The translations under genes and the position numbers were made by a program. 64,000 nucleotides of DNA from NCBI GenBank assembly GCA_037447655.1, contig JBBHKE010002609.1, forward strand, positions 248,001 through 312,000. The letters are read 5' to 3'. The notes under the pieces are model-generated. The model did not search any database. It was not told the origin of the DNA and saw only the letters and a program-made list of their open reading frames with translations. Shown here one piece after another: positions 31,953-43,830 of this stretch. Origin of the DNA: Zygnema cylindricum (taxonomy: Eukaryota > Streptophyta > Zygnematophyceae > Zygnematales > Zygnemataceae). Positions within the stretch are counted from its first letter, which is position 1. Each line of letters begins with the position of its first letter.

Positions 31953-33674
31953 ATGGGGAGAAAGAAGAAAATTACCCCTTCTCCTATGATGCCTTCTTCT
32001 TCCACTGTAATTCCTCGACCTCCAGATCCGGACCCTCCGGATCCATCCGAATCCGAATCATCGTCAGATCCGGAAGTAGAAACTCCATTTGCTTTCACCG
32101 GCAAAACTTTTGAGGAAGCCGTTCCGGTCGATCCGTTAAGACAAAAGAAGGAGAATGAGGGAAAAATGAAGGAGGAAGATGACGCGATGGAAGATCGTCT
32201 TCAAAAACTGATGGATGGTCTTTTTCGTTATGTTGATCAACGGATCTCGGATGCGAACCGTGTCACGAGACCTCCACTTTTTGGAGATCTCATTCCGACA
32301 CTAAGCGTCGTTGATACGGAAGGAGATGAAGGAGATGATGAGGAGAGGAGGGAGTTGATTTGAAAGGGGAAACTTCCCATCGATGACGATTCCGATCTTG
32401 ATGATTGGAGTGAAGGGGACGAGCAAGTTGAATCTATGTCCGGAAAAAATGTTATCTTCAATGGAACGAATTATCAATCATGGAAGAAATATATCAAAGG
32501 TCAATTTAAATTAAAACAACTTTGGAAGGTGGTAAAAGGGGTGGACAAGATGCCTACCTCGGATCGGAGAGCTTATCGTGTGTGGACGAAAAAAAATCTT
32601 TCCGCCATTGGTGGTTTATTCCAATCATGTAGCACTTCTATACATGATTTATTTCTTACTCGAAGATTCGCCCATGATTGTTGGGTGGCCCTCGAAAATC
32701 ACTTTGAGAAGAGTCTTCAAAATAAGGGGCAACACATCTATACTGACTCTTTCAAAGTGAAACCAAATGAATCGATTGATGAGGCCGCAAAGAGATTTAA
32801 TATTATTATTGAGCAACTCGCAAATATGGGAAAATTTATTGAAGAGAATGATAAGGCATCGGTTTTCACACATGCCTTACCGGAGAAAATGATACATTTG
32901 AGGGACATTCTTTTATCGAGGGATTCAAACACTTTGGATTCGATTATCACTTTCCTCAAATCCACCGAGGCGAATCGTCCAAGTTTATCGAGGGGACCCC
33001 AACCGACCGGTTCCCTCAATGCGACGACACCGGAAACGCCCGATCTAAATTATCTTCGGGGAAGAGGAGGTAGAAGAGGTGGAAATCCGAGAGGAAGAGG
33101 GGGAAGAGGACACGAAAGGGCCGGGAGATCTCCTTCCCAGCCCGTATATTCAGATCTAACCAATATTGCTTGTTTTCAGTGCGGCAAACTTGGCCACATG
33201 GCGGCTTCTTGCCCGGGCAAGGAGCGTCAATGCCATTTTTGCGGGAAATGGGGCCATATTAGCCCCCAATGTTATTCGAAGGCCGAAAATGGAGGCGGCG
33301 GCGTTAGAGGAGGCGGGAGCGGTAGAGGAGACGACGGCGGCCGATATGGTGGTCGCGGCGGTGGTCGTCTAGACGGCCGCGGTGGTCGTGGAGGCCGCCA
33401 TGGAAGAGGAGGAGGACATTTTATGGGCGACGATAATTTTGGAGGAGGAGAAGACGCGCAAATTTTTCCGGCCCTTAATTTTTCACTTGATGTTTTGGCA
33501 GGTACTGCGCCACAAGAAAAAGAGTGGATCATCGATTCCGACGCGTCTCACCACGTATGTACGGACGCGTCGCTTTTTGACATGATGCGTCAACTTACTG
33601 TACCAAAACAAATCACTGTCGCAAGTGGACAAGTGATTTCAATCGGTACCCAACTGTCACAAGTGGACAAGTGA
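31953..33674 (+). pseudogene. gag and protease start of copia-2
   Basis: ATG at 31,953 follows the leader. An in-frame TGA at 32,361-32,363 splits one continuous frame to 33,674. The second part has the UBN2-type gag (KNVIFNGTNYQSWKKYIKGQ near its start), two CCHC knuckles (CFQCGKLGHMAASC and CHFCGKWGHISPQC, about 33,172-33,275), an RGG-rich tail, and the protease site WIIDSDASHHVC. The family has DSGAS, so Gly is Asp. The frame is destroyed at 33,650-33,688 by a 38-bp tandem duplication. This copy is close to intact compared with copia-1 and copia-3. Confidence 0.93.
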
Positions 33675-33892
33675 TTTCAATCGGTACCGTGGGTACTGTA
33701 CGATTGGACTTACCAAGTTTGGACTCAGGCGGGGTAGAAAAAGTAACGCAAACTCAATTAACTAATGTTTTGTACTTACCTGAAGGTTCAGTGAACCTTC
33801 TCAGTGTACCGCAGATTCAACGAGCGGGCGGCAGTGTACTTGCGTACGGAGATTCCACAATAAAATTGTACGATCTGGTGGTGTACAAATAG
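33671..33892 (+). pseudogene. Protease C-terminus of copia-2
   Basis: After the 38-bp duplication the protease continues with NVLYLPEGSVNLLSVPQIQR, the standard string at the end of copia proteases, and stops at 33,892. Integrase follows in another frame. Confidence 0.85.
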
Positions 33893-33915
33893 GTGAAGGA
33901 GAGGTCACGGATTTT

Positions 33916-35115
33916 ATGCATAGTCGACTAAAATGGCGGTGGCCGAAAGTCCCCCCAAATTCCAATGGCATTATTTCGCAAATCTCGGAATTGAAAGGCG
34001 ATTTAACCTTATGTTACCATCGGATGTTTCACACATCCGAGATGAGTTTACGACGGATGATAAAAACTGGGAGCGTGAGGGGATTATACTTGGCGTTGGG
34101 GGAGAAAATTAATGGATGTGAGGGGTGTAGTAAGGAGAGACAAATCCGAAAGCCGCACCCGGCTAAGGATCCGATGCATCGATCTAAGCATCCGCTTGAT
34201 CTTGTGCATATTGATTTATGTGGGGATGTGAAACCGGAGACGATTGGTGGAAACAAATATATTATGGTGGTGGTGGACGACTTCTCTCGCCTCACATGGG
34301 TAATATTACTAAAACACAAATCCGAAGCATTTTTACGTTTTCAAGAGTGGCATGTGATGGCCGAAAGGCAATGTGAGAGAAAGTTAAAATCTATTAGATC
34401 GGATAATGGAGGGGAATTTCTTGCTTTTGATCCTTATTGTAAAGAGTGGGGAATTTCTCACCAATACACCGCTTCTTACTCACCGGAATCAAATGGCGTT
34501 GCGGAAAGGAAGAAACGCACTCTTCAAGAGATGGTACGATCCATGGTACATGGATCCGGGAGAAGTATTAATTTGTGGGGCGATGCAATTTTGACGGCGA
34601 ATTATATTTGCAATCGGAGGATTACATCGGTTTCGGGTGATAAAACTCCAAATGAATTGTGGTATGGCCGAAAACCTACTCTTCACCACATTCGGATTTG
34701 GGGATGCCGTGCATCGGTTTATGTTCAAGCACAAAAGAGGAAAGGTAAATTTGCATCGAGGAGTTGGAGTGGTTATTTTGTGGGGTATAGCACTAAGGGG
34801 AGTCTTTATCGAGTTTATGATCCGATTCGGAATGTCATTGAGGAATCGAGGAATGTGGATTTTCATGAGGATTTATTATCCACAATCTCTCGATCGGCTA
34901 AGCGACATTCTAATCTTGATTTTCATGAGGAATTTGAAATTGGTGATATTCATGACATTGAGGGTTCGGATTCGGAAATTGATCCGGAATCCACCTCCAA
35001 TGTTAAAAGGGGAAAGGTAAAATTGTGGAAAATGAAAATTTTGATAACATTCGTGGGGATTCACGAACGAAAATTCCCGAATGTCTTCAGACACGAGGAA
35101 ATCTTCGTCTTCTAA
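33916..35115 (+). pseudogene. Integrase of copia-2, core intact
   Basis: The frame is open for 399 codons. The zinc-binding GAG-pre-integrase region (LCYHRMFHTSEMSLRRM, then CEGCSK) is followed by the DDE core: LVHIDLCGD, IRSDNGGEF and SPESNGVAER with all three acidic residues present. The C-terminal part has WGCRASVYV and WSGYFVGYS. It ends at 35,115 after a frame change in the acidic linker; the linker continues in another frame before RT. Confidence 0.95.
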
Positions 35116-35385
35116 ATTGAGTGGTCCGAATGTTTTTAAGGAGGAATCGGCAAAGGAGGAAAAAGTATTTGAGCCGAGGAGGAGTATGCAAGAAAATAGA
35201 GGAAAGAATCCGGCTCGTCTTTCATTTGACGGTAAGGGAAACATTTAAAATTCTTATAATTATATTTCGGCGGCTAGGGATGAAGATTTCCTCTTATCGT
35301 AATCATTAGGCGATTATATGCCGGACGATCCGCAATCGTATATGGAAGCACGAAAATCATGCGATTGGGAGAAGCTAAAATTCTA

Positions 35386-36514
35386 TGGGCTCCATTGCCC
35401 ACAGAATTTGCAGATCCAAAGAAGTTAATCTAGATGAGTGCCAACTCTAAGTTGATATAAACCCAAATGAATGATCCCTTGACAATCAGAACCCCCAATA
35501 CAACTTCACCCCTGTGAAGAGAAGACCTTCCGTGTGCTCAGTTCCACCACAGAATGCAAAGCTTGAATATGTGTTTTGGACAATATTCCCCACTTTGACT
35601 TTCCCACTAAATAAGTGCCACCCTGGCACGCAAAGACTCTGACCCGGCTACACCCTTGTGTAGCTTGGCCTCCTCTGAGTACGCAGCAAAAATAATCACT
35701 GAGTTTTCTCACCGCGAGCATTAAGTTATGGCTGGTCAAAGATGAGCTTTATAGTTACAAGCTCTCTTAGAGAGATGGTACCGAAATATCACTAAGTCTT
35801 AGTCTGCCTACTCATGACTACCTACTACTAAACCCTAGTCCAATAGGAACACTATATAGTAACAAGAAGTTACGATGGGCGATGTACTTATTGTACGACC
35901 ATTGTACTACATGGTCTACAAGGTGACATCTGCCAAATTGGGAGCCATGGTTCCTCCTCCCATCTTCTCCGTTGTCAAATAATGTGGCGCCACGTGGCAC
36001 CGCGTGACGCTATCCCTAAAGGCCGCCGAAATCTTATTACGGGTGGCGGCTTGTAATGGTGGCCAACCGATCAGTTGTATTTATACGGCTTCGATTCGCT
36101 TCCATGCATGAATTGATTCGATTCGCTTCCATGCATGAATTGATTAATGCGCGTTTTCGTTAGTCTGCTGCGAATTAGTCCTTTGAATCAATAGGTAAAT
36201 ATGCGTGAAACGTGCCACGTGAATCGTTTTGTTAGTGACCTTAATGGTTAAGACGTTGGTCTATATAGTAGTCTACAGACCCCAGTTTAAATTCCGGCTA
36301 GTGGCAGTATTTTGCTAAAACTAGTAAAATACCTTCTAATTCATTCTGCCTCTTTCTAAATGATGCGACAACCATGGCGTGCCTTTGGTCCTCTATTTCT
36401 CTCTCTTTACATCCTAACTAAATATAGAAGTGAACTATTAATCACCTCTTTTCAACACTCTATTTATATTTTTCAAGTACAGACCTAGAAAATACATAAA
36501 TTTCAATAGAAACA
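35386..36514 (-). repeat. Solo LTR, copia-1 family (copy 3), inside copia-2
   Basis: The 1129-bp insert starts TG, ends CA, and splits the segment before RT: the DWEK side ends at about 35,385 and the WKPAWERE side resumes at about 36,516. It aligns over its length with copy 1 (inverted) and the copia-1 3' LTR. Flanks TTCTA and TTGGA share three of five bases, so a target duplication is doubtful. It must be younger than copia-2. Confidence 0.85.
36245..36320 (+). other. tRNA-like segment inside solo LTR copy 3
   Basis: CCTTAATGGTTAAGACG resembles a D-arm and A box, GGTCT..AGACC can pair as an anticodon stem, and CAGTTTAAATTCCGGC resembles a B box. It sits about 200 bp from the LTR end as in the other copies. 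Confidence 0.45.
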
Positions 36515-36515
36515 T

Positions 36516-37470
36516 TGGAAACCAGCGTGGGAAAGAGAACTTCAATCTATTATCGACAACCGAACATTTGAGGAGGTAAGCTTACCGGAGGGTTAAAAGG
36601 CTATTGATGCGAAGTGGATTTTCAAAACTAAAACTGGTGCATCGGGGGTAAATAGTAAACACAAGGCTCGGCTAGTTTGTAAGGGCTTTCAACAAAGGGA
36701 AGGAGTAGGTTATACGGAAGATATATGCACCGGTTAGTACAGTTTGATTCTTTGAGGATAATTATTACTATTGCCGCTGCCGGCAAAAAGTGCATACACC
36801 AAATGGACGTAGAGACGGCGCTGAATGGTGACTTAGAGGAGGAGGTGTTATATGAAAGTTCCGGAGGGAGTAGTGTCGAAGGAGGGGGAAGGTATGGCGG
36901 GATTGCGAAAGTCCTTGTACGGACTTAAGCAAGCACTAAGGACTTGGTATTTACGATTACACAAGGTCCTTACCGAATTTGGATTCGTAAGAAGAGTTTC
37001 AGACTCTGGAGTTTTACGTAAAAGGTTGAGGGGGAGGTTCAAATCATATTTCTTGTCTACGTGGATGATTTTTTGATGATATGTGACAAGTTGATGCAAA
37101 TCGCGGAATTGAAGGAGTACCTATGTCTACATTTTAAGGTCACACATTTGGGGGACGTACGATATATTCTTGGAGTGGAAGTTTTAAGGTACGATAATGG
37201 GGATATTAAATTGTCGCAAACGCAATATTGCAAAGAAGTACTAACAAAATTTGCTATGTTGAATTCTAAGCTGGTTTTGACACCACTAGATTCCAAACTA
37301 CAATATCGCAAATTTGAGGAGGAGGAAACTGTCCACGTGCCCTATCGTGAGGCCGTTGGAAGTTTAATGTATTTAATTGTGGCCACGCGACCGGACATTT
37401 CAGCCGCAGTTTCTGTCGTGAGCCAATTTTGTCACGCTCCTTAAAAGATTCATTGGGAAGCCGTGAAGAG
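36516..37470 (+). pseudogene. Reverse transcriptase of copia-2
   Basis: Pieces in three frames: IDAKWIFKTKTGASG and KARLVCKGFQQREG (36,600-36,710), HQMDVETALNGDLEEEV (36,790-36,850), SLYGLKQALRTWY, then LVYVDDFLMICDK (37,048-37,090) with the intact YVDD, HLGDVRYILGVEV, and VPYREAVGSLMYL. Stops and frameshifts near 36,595, 36,725, 37,020 and 37,443. Confidence 0.93.
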
Positions 37471-37960
37471 AATATTTTGTTACCATGCAGGTACGGTCGA
37501 GATTGGTTTATTGTTCCGATTTGGACGGACATCTTTGGAGTGCGTGGGATATTGTGACGCAGATTGGGGTGGAGATTTTGACACAAGAAAGTCAACGTCT
37601 GGATATGCTTTTGTTTTTAGCTGCGCGGCAGTTTCTTGGAGATCGCGACTCCAGCCAACTGTTGTTTTAAGTTCAATTGAAGCATAATACATGGCGGCGT
37701 GTCACACATCTAAAGCGTCGATTTGGATTAAGGAACTACTTACAGAATTGGGGATTGTTATTGGCTGTATGAAAATATTTTCTGACAGCATGAGCTTGAT
37801 GGCATTGGTGAAAATCTTGTCTTTCACAAAAGGACAAAACATATTAGGATTCAGTGGCATTTCGTACGCGATTTGGTCACAGCAAAGGAAGTTGAGTTTT
37901 TGTTTGTTTTGACGTTGGAGGAAGCCGCGGATATGTTGACGAAAGCCGCGACCCATGATG
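37471..37960 (+). pseudogene. RNase H of copia-2
   Basis: VGYCDADWGGDFDTRKSTSGYAF is visible in overlapping pieces (37,540-37,620), with the catalytic Asp of CDADW. SRLQPTVVLSSIEA follows, then a TAA where the family has Glu-Tyr (EAEYMAA), then MAACHTSKASIWIKELL. The tail is frameshifted. Confidence 0.88.
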
Positions 37961-38008
37961 TACTTTTGAGGGGGAGACCTAAATTAGGGTTGATGTGATG
38001 ATTACAAG

Positions 38009-38022
38009 TTTGAAAGGGGGAT
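38009..38022 (+). other. Polypurine tract of copia-2
   Basis: TTTGAAAGGGGGAT directly precedes the 3' LTR start. Confidence 0.8.
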
Positions 38023-38515
38023 TGTTAAGTCAAAGTTTGTAATCGGTCGTCGCGGTCTGTCGCGCGGCTGGCTAATTTGTCGTTACGTTAAGTTAGTGGT
38101 CCCGGGTGGTTTTATTTAGTCGTGTAGTGGATTATAGTTTCGCGGTTTCGCGAAGATTCAGTTTGACGACGACCATGTTATGTTTCGTTTGGAGTGTCTG
38201 GTTAGTATGTACGTTTTGTCTTTAGTGGGCTTTGACTGTATGTGTTAGTTGTACCGGCAGTTCTTTTTGTTTCGCTGTTGACTCAATTTGAGTTGTACGC
38301 ACTTAGTGCGCACTATCTAGCTTGGCTTGAATTATAGTGACGTCACAGTAAATGTACTATATACTGCATCTTAGTGGGAGTGGGGAACTTAATCTTTTTA
38401 CGGGAGAAAATGTCTATGAAATATATTGGCTTTTATGGACACCTCTCTCTCGTGTGAATTATGCGAATGCTTCCGCTGTAGTCTTGCACTCTGATTTTTG
38501 TGTGAGATCCTATCA
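38023..38515 (+). repeat. 3' LTR of copia-2 (493 bp)
   Basis: Matches the 5' LTR with scattered substitutions but lacks its 58-bp duplication. The TATA box reads TATGAAATA instead of TATAAAATA. The TGACGTCA element is kept. Confidence 0.95.
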
Positions 38516-39420
<905 letters not shown>

Positions 39421-39780
39421 TCTCTTTTCATTTTATGTGTCTATCTATCTGTTTATTGATGTTTTTGTTCATAGATTTACATATGATGGTGAGTGTATGT
39501 TCTTTGGACTGGGAAAACTTGGAAAGCGTTGATGAAATGATTGTGGTAAAGACAATAATTCTTATGTTCTCGTTATAGGAAGTTCGGAACCGTTTGGGAT
39601 TTGTTTTACGAGCATTCTGGGGACATTTTGGGGTCATTTTGGAATTTTTTTTGAACATTCTTGGAAATGTTTTAGCAGTTGTTCTGGGATCATTCTGGGA
39701 ACAATTTAGGAACAGTTTGGGACCGCTTGAAAAATAATTAAAGAGTAATTTGGAAACAATTTGGGATTTTTTTGGAACAG

Positions 39781-39940
39781 GGATACATTTGTGGCTCGTC
39801 TGGTTTTGTTAGTGGTGGTGGCCTGGATGACACATTGTCATTTGCAATACTTGCAATTTTATTGGTTCCCGTGGGTATCGGATTATGGGTTTTCGGTCGC
39901 ATCACTCGTCTTCCCTTCACTTATGGGGCACAATGCAATG
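39781..39940 (+). pseudogene. SUD1-like exon (RDTFVAR segment)
   Basis: The acceptor (TTTTTTTGGAACAG) ends at 39,780. The exon reads RDTFVARLVLLVVVAWMT, then, after an extra CA at 39,827-39,833, LSFAILAILLVPVGIGLWVF and LPFTYGAQCN, ending G|GTGAGG at 39,941. Plant SUD1 has RDTFVAR..LLL..AWMT, a transmembrane stretch, then LPITHGIKCND, with an Asp codon that could start at the same G. The splice border and protein agree, so this was a real exon. Without the CA it would be 158 bp. Confidence 0.82.
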
Positions 39941-42220
39941 GTGAGGTTTTTCCGGTTCCATTTCCAATTCCATTTCCGTTCAATTTCTGTTTTTTTTTCT
40001 TTTCCATTTATGTTGCCATTGCTATTTTTTTTTTTTCCTATTTTGAACATCTGTTTCTCTTTGTGAAAGCAGAGCAGTAAGTGTGTTTTTTATAGTGTTT
40101 TATATCGAGAACATTTTCTCGATATTTGATACGGGGTATATTTTTGACCCTCAATAGGCCCCTTTCTGTGTCGAGGTCGATATCTGATAATCGGCTTGAA
40201 AAACAAAAAGGACGAATGAATAGAAAAAAAACCCTTGGTCCTCCATATTTAAACAATTGATATGACGGAATCATGTCACCTGTTAGTTGTCATACTACAA
40301 ATTCAGCTATAAGAATCCTGTGTAAACTGTAAAACATTCTCATCGCCTTAATACCGGGTGCAATACGTAAATAATGACGGTCTAGCCGAGTTCAATGAGC
40401 TCGTAATAGTCATGCACAAAAGTACTAATTCACGTAGTAGTTCAATTGTCCGAAAATAGTAATTCCTTTATCGAAAGGCCAAATTGATAGATTTTCTTTT
40501 TTCCTATTGGATTTCAAATGGTCCGATTTTTTTAAAGCATCGCTGGCGCGAGTTTAAATCCCACAATTTTTTGGCATTTGTGGATAATTGCAGGTGGAAG
40601 TGGGACCGGTTCTAATCGGTCTTTTATTCTAACTTTTGGTAGTTGTTCCTCATCGAGTCCCAATTGTCCTGCTTTTCTTCTCCGCCAAGATTAAGCTTTA
40701 GGATTGTTCTCCACCAAGATTAAGCTTTAGGATTGTTCTTTCTTTAAAAGTAAACACGTCTGGTACATTATCAAGACCTTCCTAAACAAAATATTAAAAC
40801 CCGAAACAATAGCTTTAATTAAACCTTTTAAATATGTGGACGAAAAGAATCTTAGTAAGCCTGTCTTTTGTGCTTGTATCCATAATCATGATCAATAATC
40901 TCTATAAACAAGGTTCATCAATAATCATGGAATAATGTTCAATCTTGAGGGTGAGGGAGAGAGAGACAGAGGAGAGGATGAGATTACTTGAGTTTCATTG
41001 CAAGTAACCCAAGTACGTACGTTGTATTTTAGTGCTAAAGAATTTAAGCTATCCGCTATTGACAACTTCTTTTCACATTTCAGCTTTATTTTTTGTAGTG
41101 ATGTACATCGATTGAAATCGCAGACGATATATTGCTTGTTAATATATCGTGTTATGAAGATTTTGAAAAGTCGATAGCTGTCGATTTGCCGATAACTATC
41201 GACATCGCGGATATCGCTGATGGTCGGCCGATTATTATTTTTTTTCTCACTAAAGGCTTTTGATATTTTACAGCTGAATGTGTACTGCAAAAAACTGAGT
41301 ACAGTAGGATATCGTACAAATTCTTGAAATGAGAAGTTTTCAAATGTGTTTTGCACATTTTCAATGATGGAGATCTGTCGGAAAGGGGGACATCTTACAG
41401 TTTTTTAAGGTATGAAACGCACAGTTTAAGGTTTTAGGGTTAGGCCATAGGATTGTATGAACTTCTGAATTTTCTTTGTTTTTTGTTCTTTGTCATGGAC
41501 AAGATTAGTTTGAAAGGAAGACATCTTAGGATCTTAAAGAAGGTATCAAGTGCACCCTTAAGGGTTTTAGGGTTAGATATTTCCTGTCTTCCCTAGAAGT
41601 CCTTTACATCTGTTATCATCTGTGAATCAAAGAATTAGGACAGACAATCAGACAAAAACACTTCCCCTCCTCGCCTATCCTCTCCTCTTTTCTCCTCCCC
41701 TCTCTTCTACCTCCACCTCATATCTTCTTGTCCTTCCTAAATTGGATTATGACCATAATTACAGCTGTTACCTGCCATTTTAAAAGTTTCACATGACAGC
41801 TTTTTTAATCTGTAAAAATTGAGATGGAGAATTACAATCAATGTCGTGTTGCGATTATTGGCCGTTCAATATATCGATTATTGTTACCCCTCAAAAAGTA
41901 CGCATTGATTAGCGGCAAGGCCTATTGGATGTACATCGCTAAGTTTCTACATCCATTTTTACCTGAAAGGTTGTTGATGGTAGTTCAAGCAAACAACTAC
42001 CATCAACCATCATCGACTCAGGATCCTTGTCTTTTTTCAAAGAGTTTTCCCAAATGGTCCCAAACTATTTATTATAGCATTTAATTTTCAGGTTTCTCGT
42101 TGCCATTCTCATTTTCCTGATTGTTCTTGCCTTGTCTGTCTCCCTTTGTTTTTCTTCGCTTTTTGTCAATTTGTCTTTTTGTCCTGTTTGTCTTTCTGCA
42201 AACAGGTAATGATGGGATAG
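39941..42220. other. Intron or degraded interval of SUD1-like gene
   Basis: No exon of the missing central segment was recognised. It contains a 25-bp tandem repeat (AAGATTAAGCTTTAGGATTG, 40,687-40,740), T-rich runs, and two diverged units ending GGTTTTAGGGTTAG (41,371-41,440 and 41,510-41,580). Confidence 0.6.
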
Positions 42221-42646
42221 GCGAATCTCATCGCAGACGACAGCTGGCGGGCAAAATCGGAGCGCGTAAAAAACATCGGATTTGGTCGTTTAAACGGTTT
42301 ATGGGTTTCCTGTGAAATTGTGGCTCTTGTTCTTTGAGATCTCTTGATGGCCCTTTGTGTCCCTTATGTAATAGAAAAAGGTATTTTTCCTCTTTCGAGG
42401 TTTTCTCTAATTGTGAACTCGGCCATTTATCGATTCGCTTGGATCGCATTTTTGGGATTTATTTTCGGTTTTTACGGTTTGAAAAAACTAAACCGATGGC
42501 TTGGAGATCTCCATAATTCGTTTAGAGACGACCGGTATTTAGTGGGGAGAAGGTTGCATAATTTTAAAGGGCCTAACAAAGAAAGTCAAATAGGGAGAGC
42601 TGGGAGGAGTGAAGTGAGGAGTCTTATCCAAGGTCAATTGGTTTGA
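42221..42646 (+). pseudogene. SUD1-like terminal exon
   Basis: The frame reads DDSWRAKSERVKNIGFGRLN, GLWV, a TGA at 42,335-42,337, then LLMALCVPYVIEKGIFPL, IVNSAIYRFAWIAFLGF, and the signature LHNSFRDDRYLVGRRLHNF, ending at TGA 42,644-42,646. The RDDRYLxGRRLHN signature and ALCVPYV are diagnostic of the SUD1/DOA10 C-terminus. The acceptor is uncertain (ATAG at 42,220 or GCAG at 42,236). The residue replaced by the stop is Lys in the family. Confidence 0.85.
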
Positions 42647-42649
42647 GGA

Positions 42650-43830
42650 AAGGGGAAAGTGGAGGGAAAAGGAAAAGTGAGAAAAGGAAAAAGAAAAGAC
42701 TAAGGAAAAGGATGGCAAAAAAGGAGTGTAAAAGGAGGAAAAAATAAGAAAAAGGAAAAAGGTGTAAAAAGTGAAAGGGGGGAAAATGGACTTTAGTTTT
42801 TGTGTCTTCAATTTGATAACTTGGAGGATTTCGGAGGTTCACTATTTTAAGGAAAAGAAGCAAAAAAGAAAAAAAATAGAATCAAGATATGTGTATTGAT
42901 GACGTAAAAAAAATCGACGTTTGTTGAGAGAGTTCGTAGTTCGCAAAAAAGCGTTCTAGTTTTTTTTTTTTTTTTTTTTTTTTTAGTTTTTACAACTTTA
43001 CGAGCCATGATGAGAAAAAGAAAGAACATTTTCTTTTTTTCTTAAAAAAAAAAAAGGCATAGAGATTTGTAACATTGTGTTCTGAATATTTATAACTTTC
43101 TTTTTCTCTTAGTTAGAGATATAGAAGTGGAACGGCTATTTAATTTTTTCTTTCTTCTCTATTTCCTTTAATCATTTTCTTCTTTTATAGATATGTTTAT
43201 GTGATTTTCTCTTTTCCAGGTGAAGGTCCACTTTTTCTGTACTGATTTGAAGGTTTGTTCACAAATTTGGTTAGAGAAGTGAAAGACGACAATGTTTGGA
43301 TAGGTGGGAGAGGCAGGGAGAAAGGGAGGGTCGAGAGAGGAAGTATGTTTCTGAACACCTGTCTTTGACCGTAATCTGAATTAATTCTTTAGATACTTTT
43401 GTATTGTTGGAAAAGAGTACCAAAAGATGTGAAACTGTTTTTGCCGTTGAAATATTTGTATTTGTTTGCATTCCCAAATTTTGGAATTCCGGTTCCGGTT
43501 TTGCTTTTCGGCTTTCGTTTCTTTTCGATTTTTCCAGTTCTCGGCTTCCCAATTTTTTGTATTGATTTTAGCCTTGAGGTGAAAAAACGGAACAAACTTC
43601 AGAAAATATCTTGTGGTTTTTGGTTTTACACTTTTTATTACTCTCGATATGAAATGTGATCTTTCATCTTAACATACGGCTTCGTTAGAAAGTGACAGTG
43701 AGTGTTTTCACATCACACTTCTTAGCACGTGGTCATCTGTTTTGCAAATTATTGATTGGATGCTTGTACTCATAATAAAAGTGTACCATATACTTATTGG
43801 AAAGAACAAACAGGTAGAGGTACTTCTCCC
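42650..43830. other. Non-coding, A-rich then T-rich
   Basis: 42,650-42,800 is GAAAAGG-rich and 42,959-42,984 is a T run. No conserved gene recognised. Confidence 0.6.

Larger units (their letters stand above)
31343..38515 (+). mobile_element. Ty1/copia element copia-2, LTR to LTR
   Basis: Both LTRs are present (31,343-31,893 and 38,023-38,515), with flanks GCTAA (31,338-31,342) and GCTAC (38,516-38,520), a 5-bp target duplication with one later change. Internal order is primer site, gag, protease, integrase, RT, RNase H, purine tract: Ty1/copia. The 7173-bp length includes a 1.13-kb foreign LTR at 35,386-36,514. Coding is broken by one stop in gag, a 38-bp duplication in protease and several later stops. 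Confidence 0.96.
39781..42646 (+). pseudogene. SUD1: SUD1/DOA10-like E3 ubiquitin ligase, C-terminal exons, broken
   Basis: Two parts of the conserved C-terminal membrane region are recognisable: exon 39,781-39,940 and exon about 42,221-42,646. SUD1 (CER9) is the plant homologue of yeast DOA10 and human MARCH6, an ER membrane ligase that degrades misfolded and regulated proteins and affects sterol and cuticle lipids. Three defects are seen: a duplicated CA (frameshift) in the first exon, an in-frame TGA (42,335-42,337) in the second, and about 100 residues that normally lie between them that I could not find in 39,941-42,220. It is therefore most likely a pseudogene or a collapsed assembly of one. 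The N-terminal RING-CH part is absent from the window. Confidence 0.8.

Noticed and set aside
36245-36320. Functional tRNA gene
   Set aside because: The A-like and B-like boxes are present but there is no clear acceptor stem and the T-loop departs from consensus.
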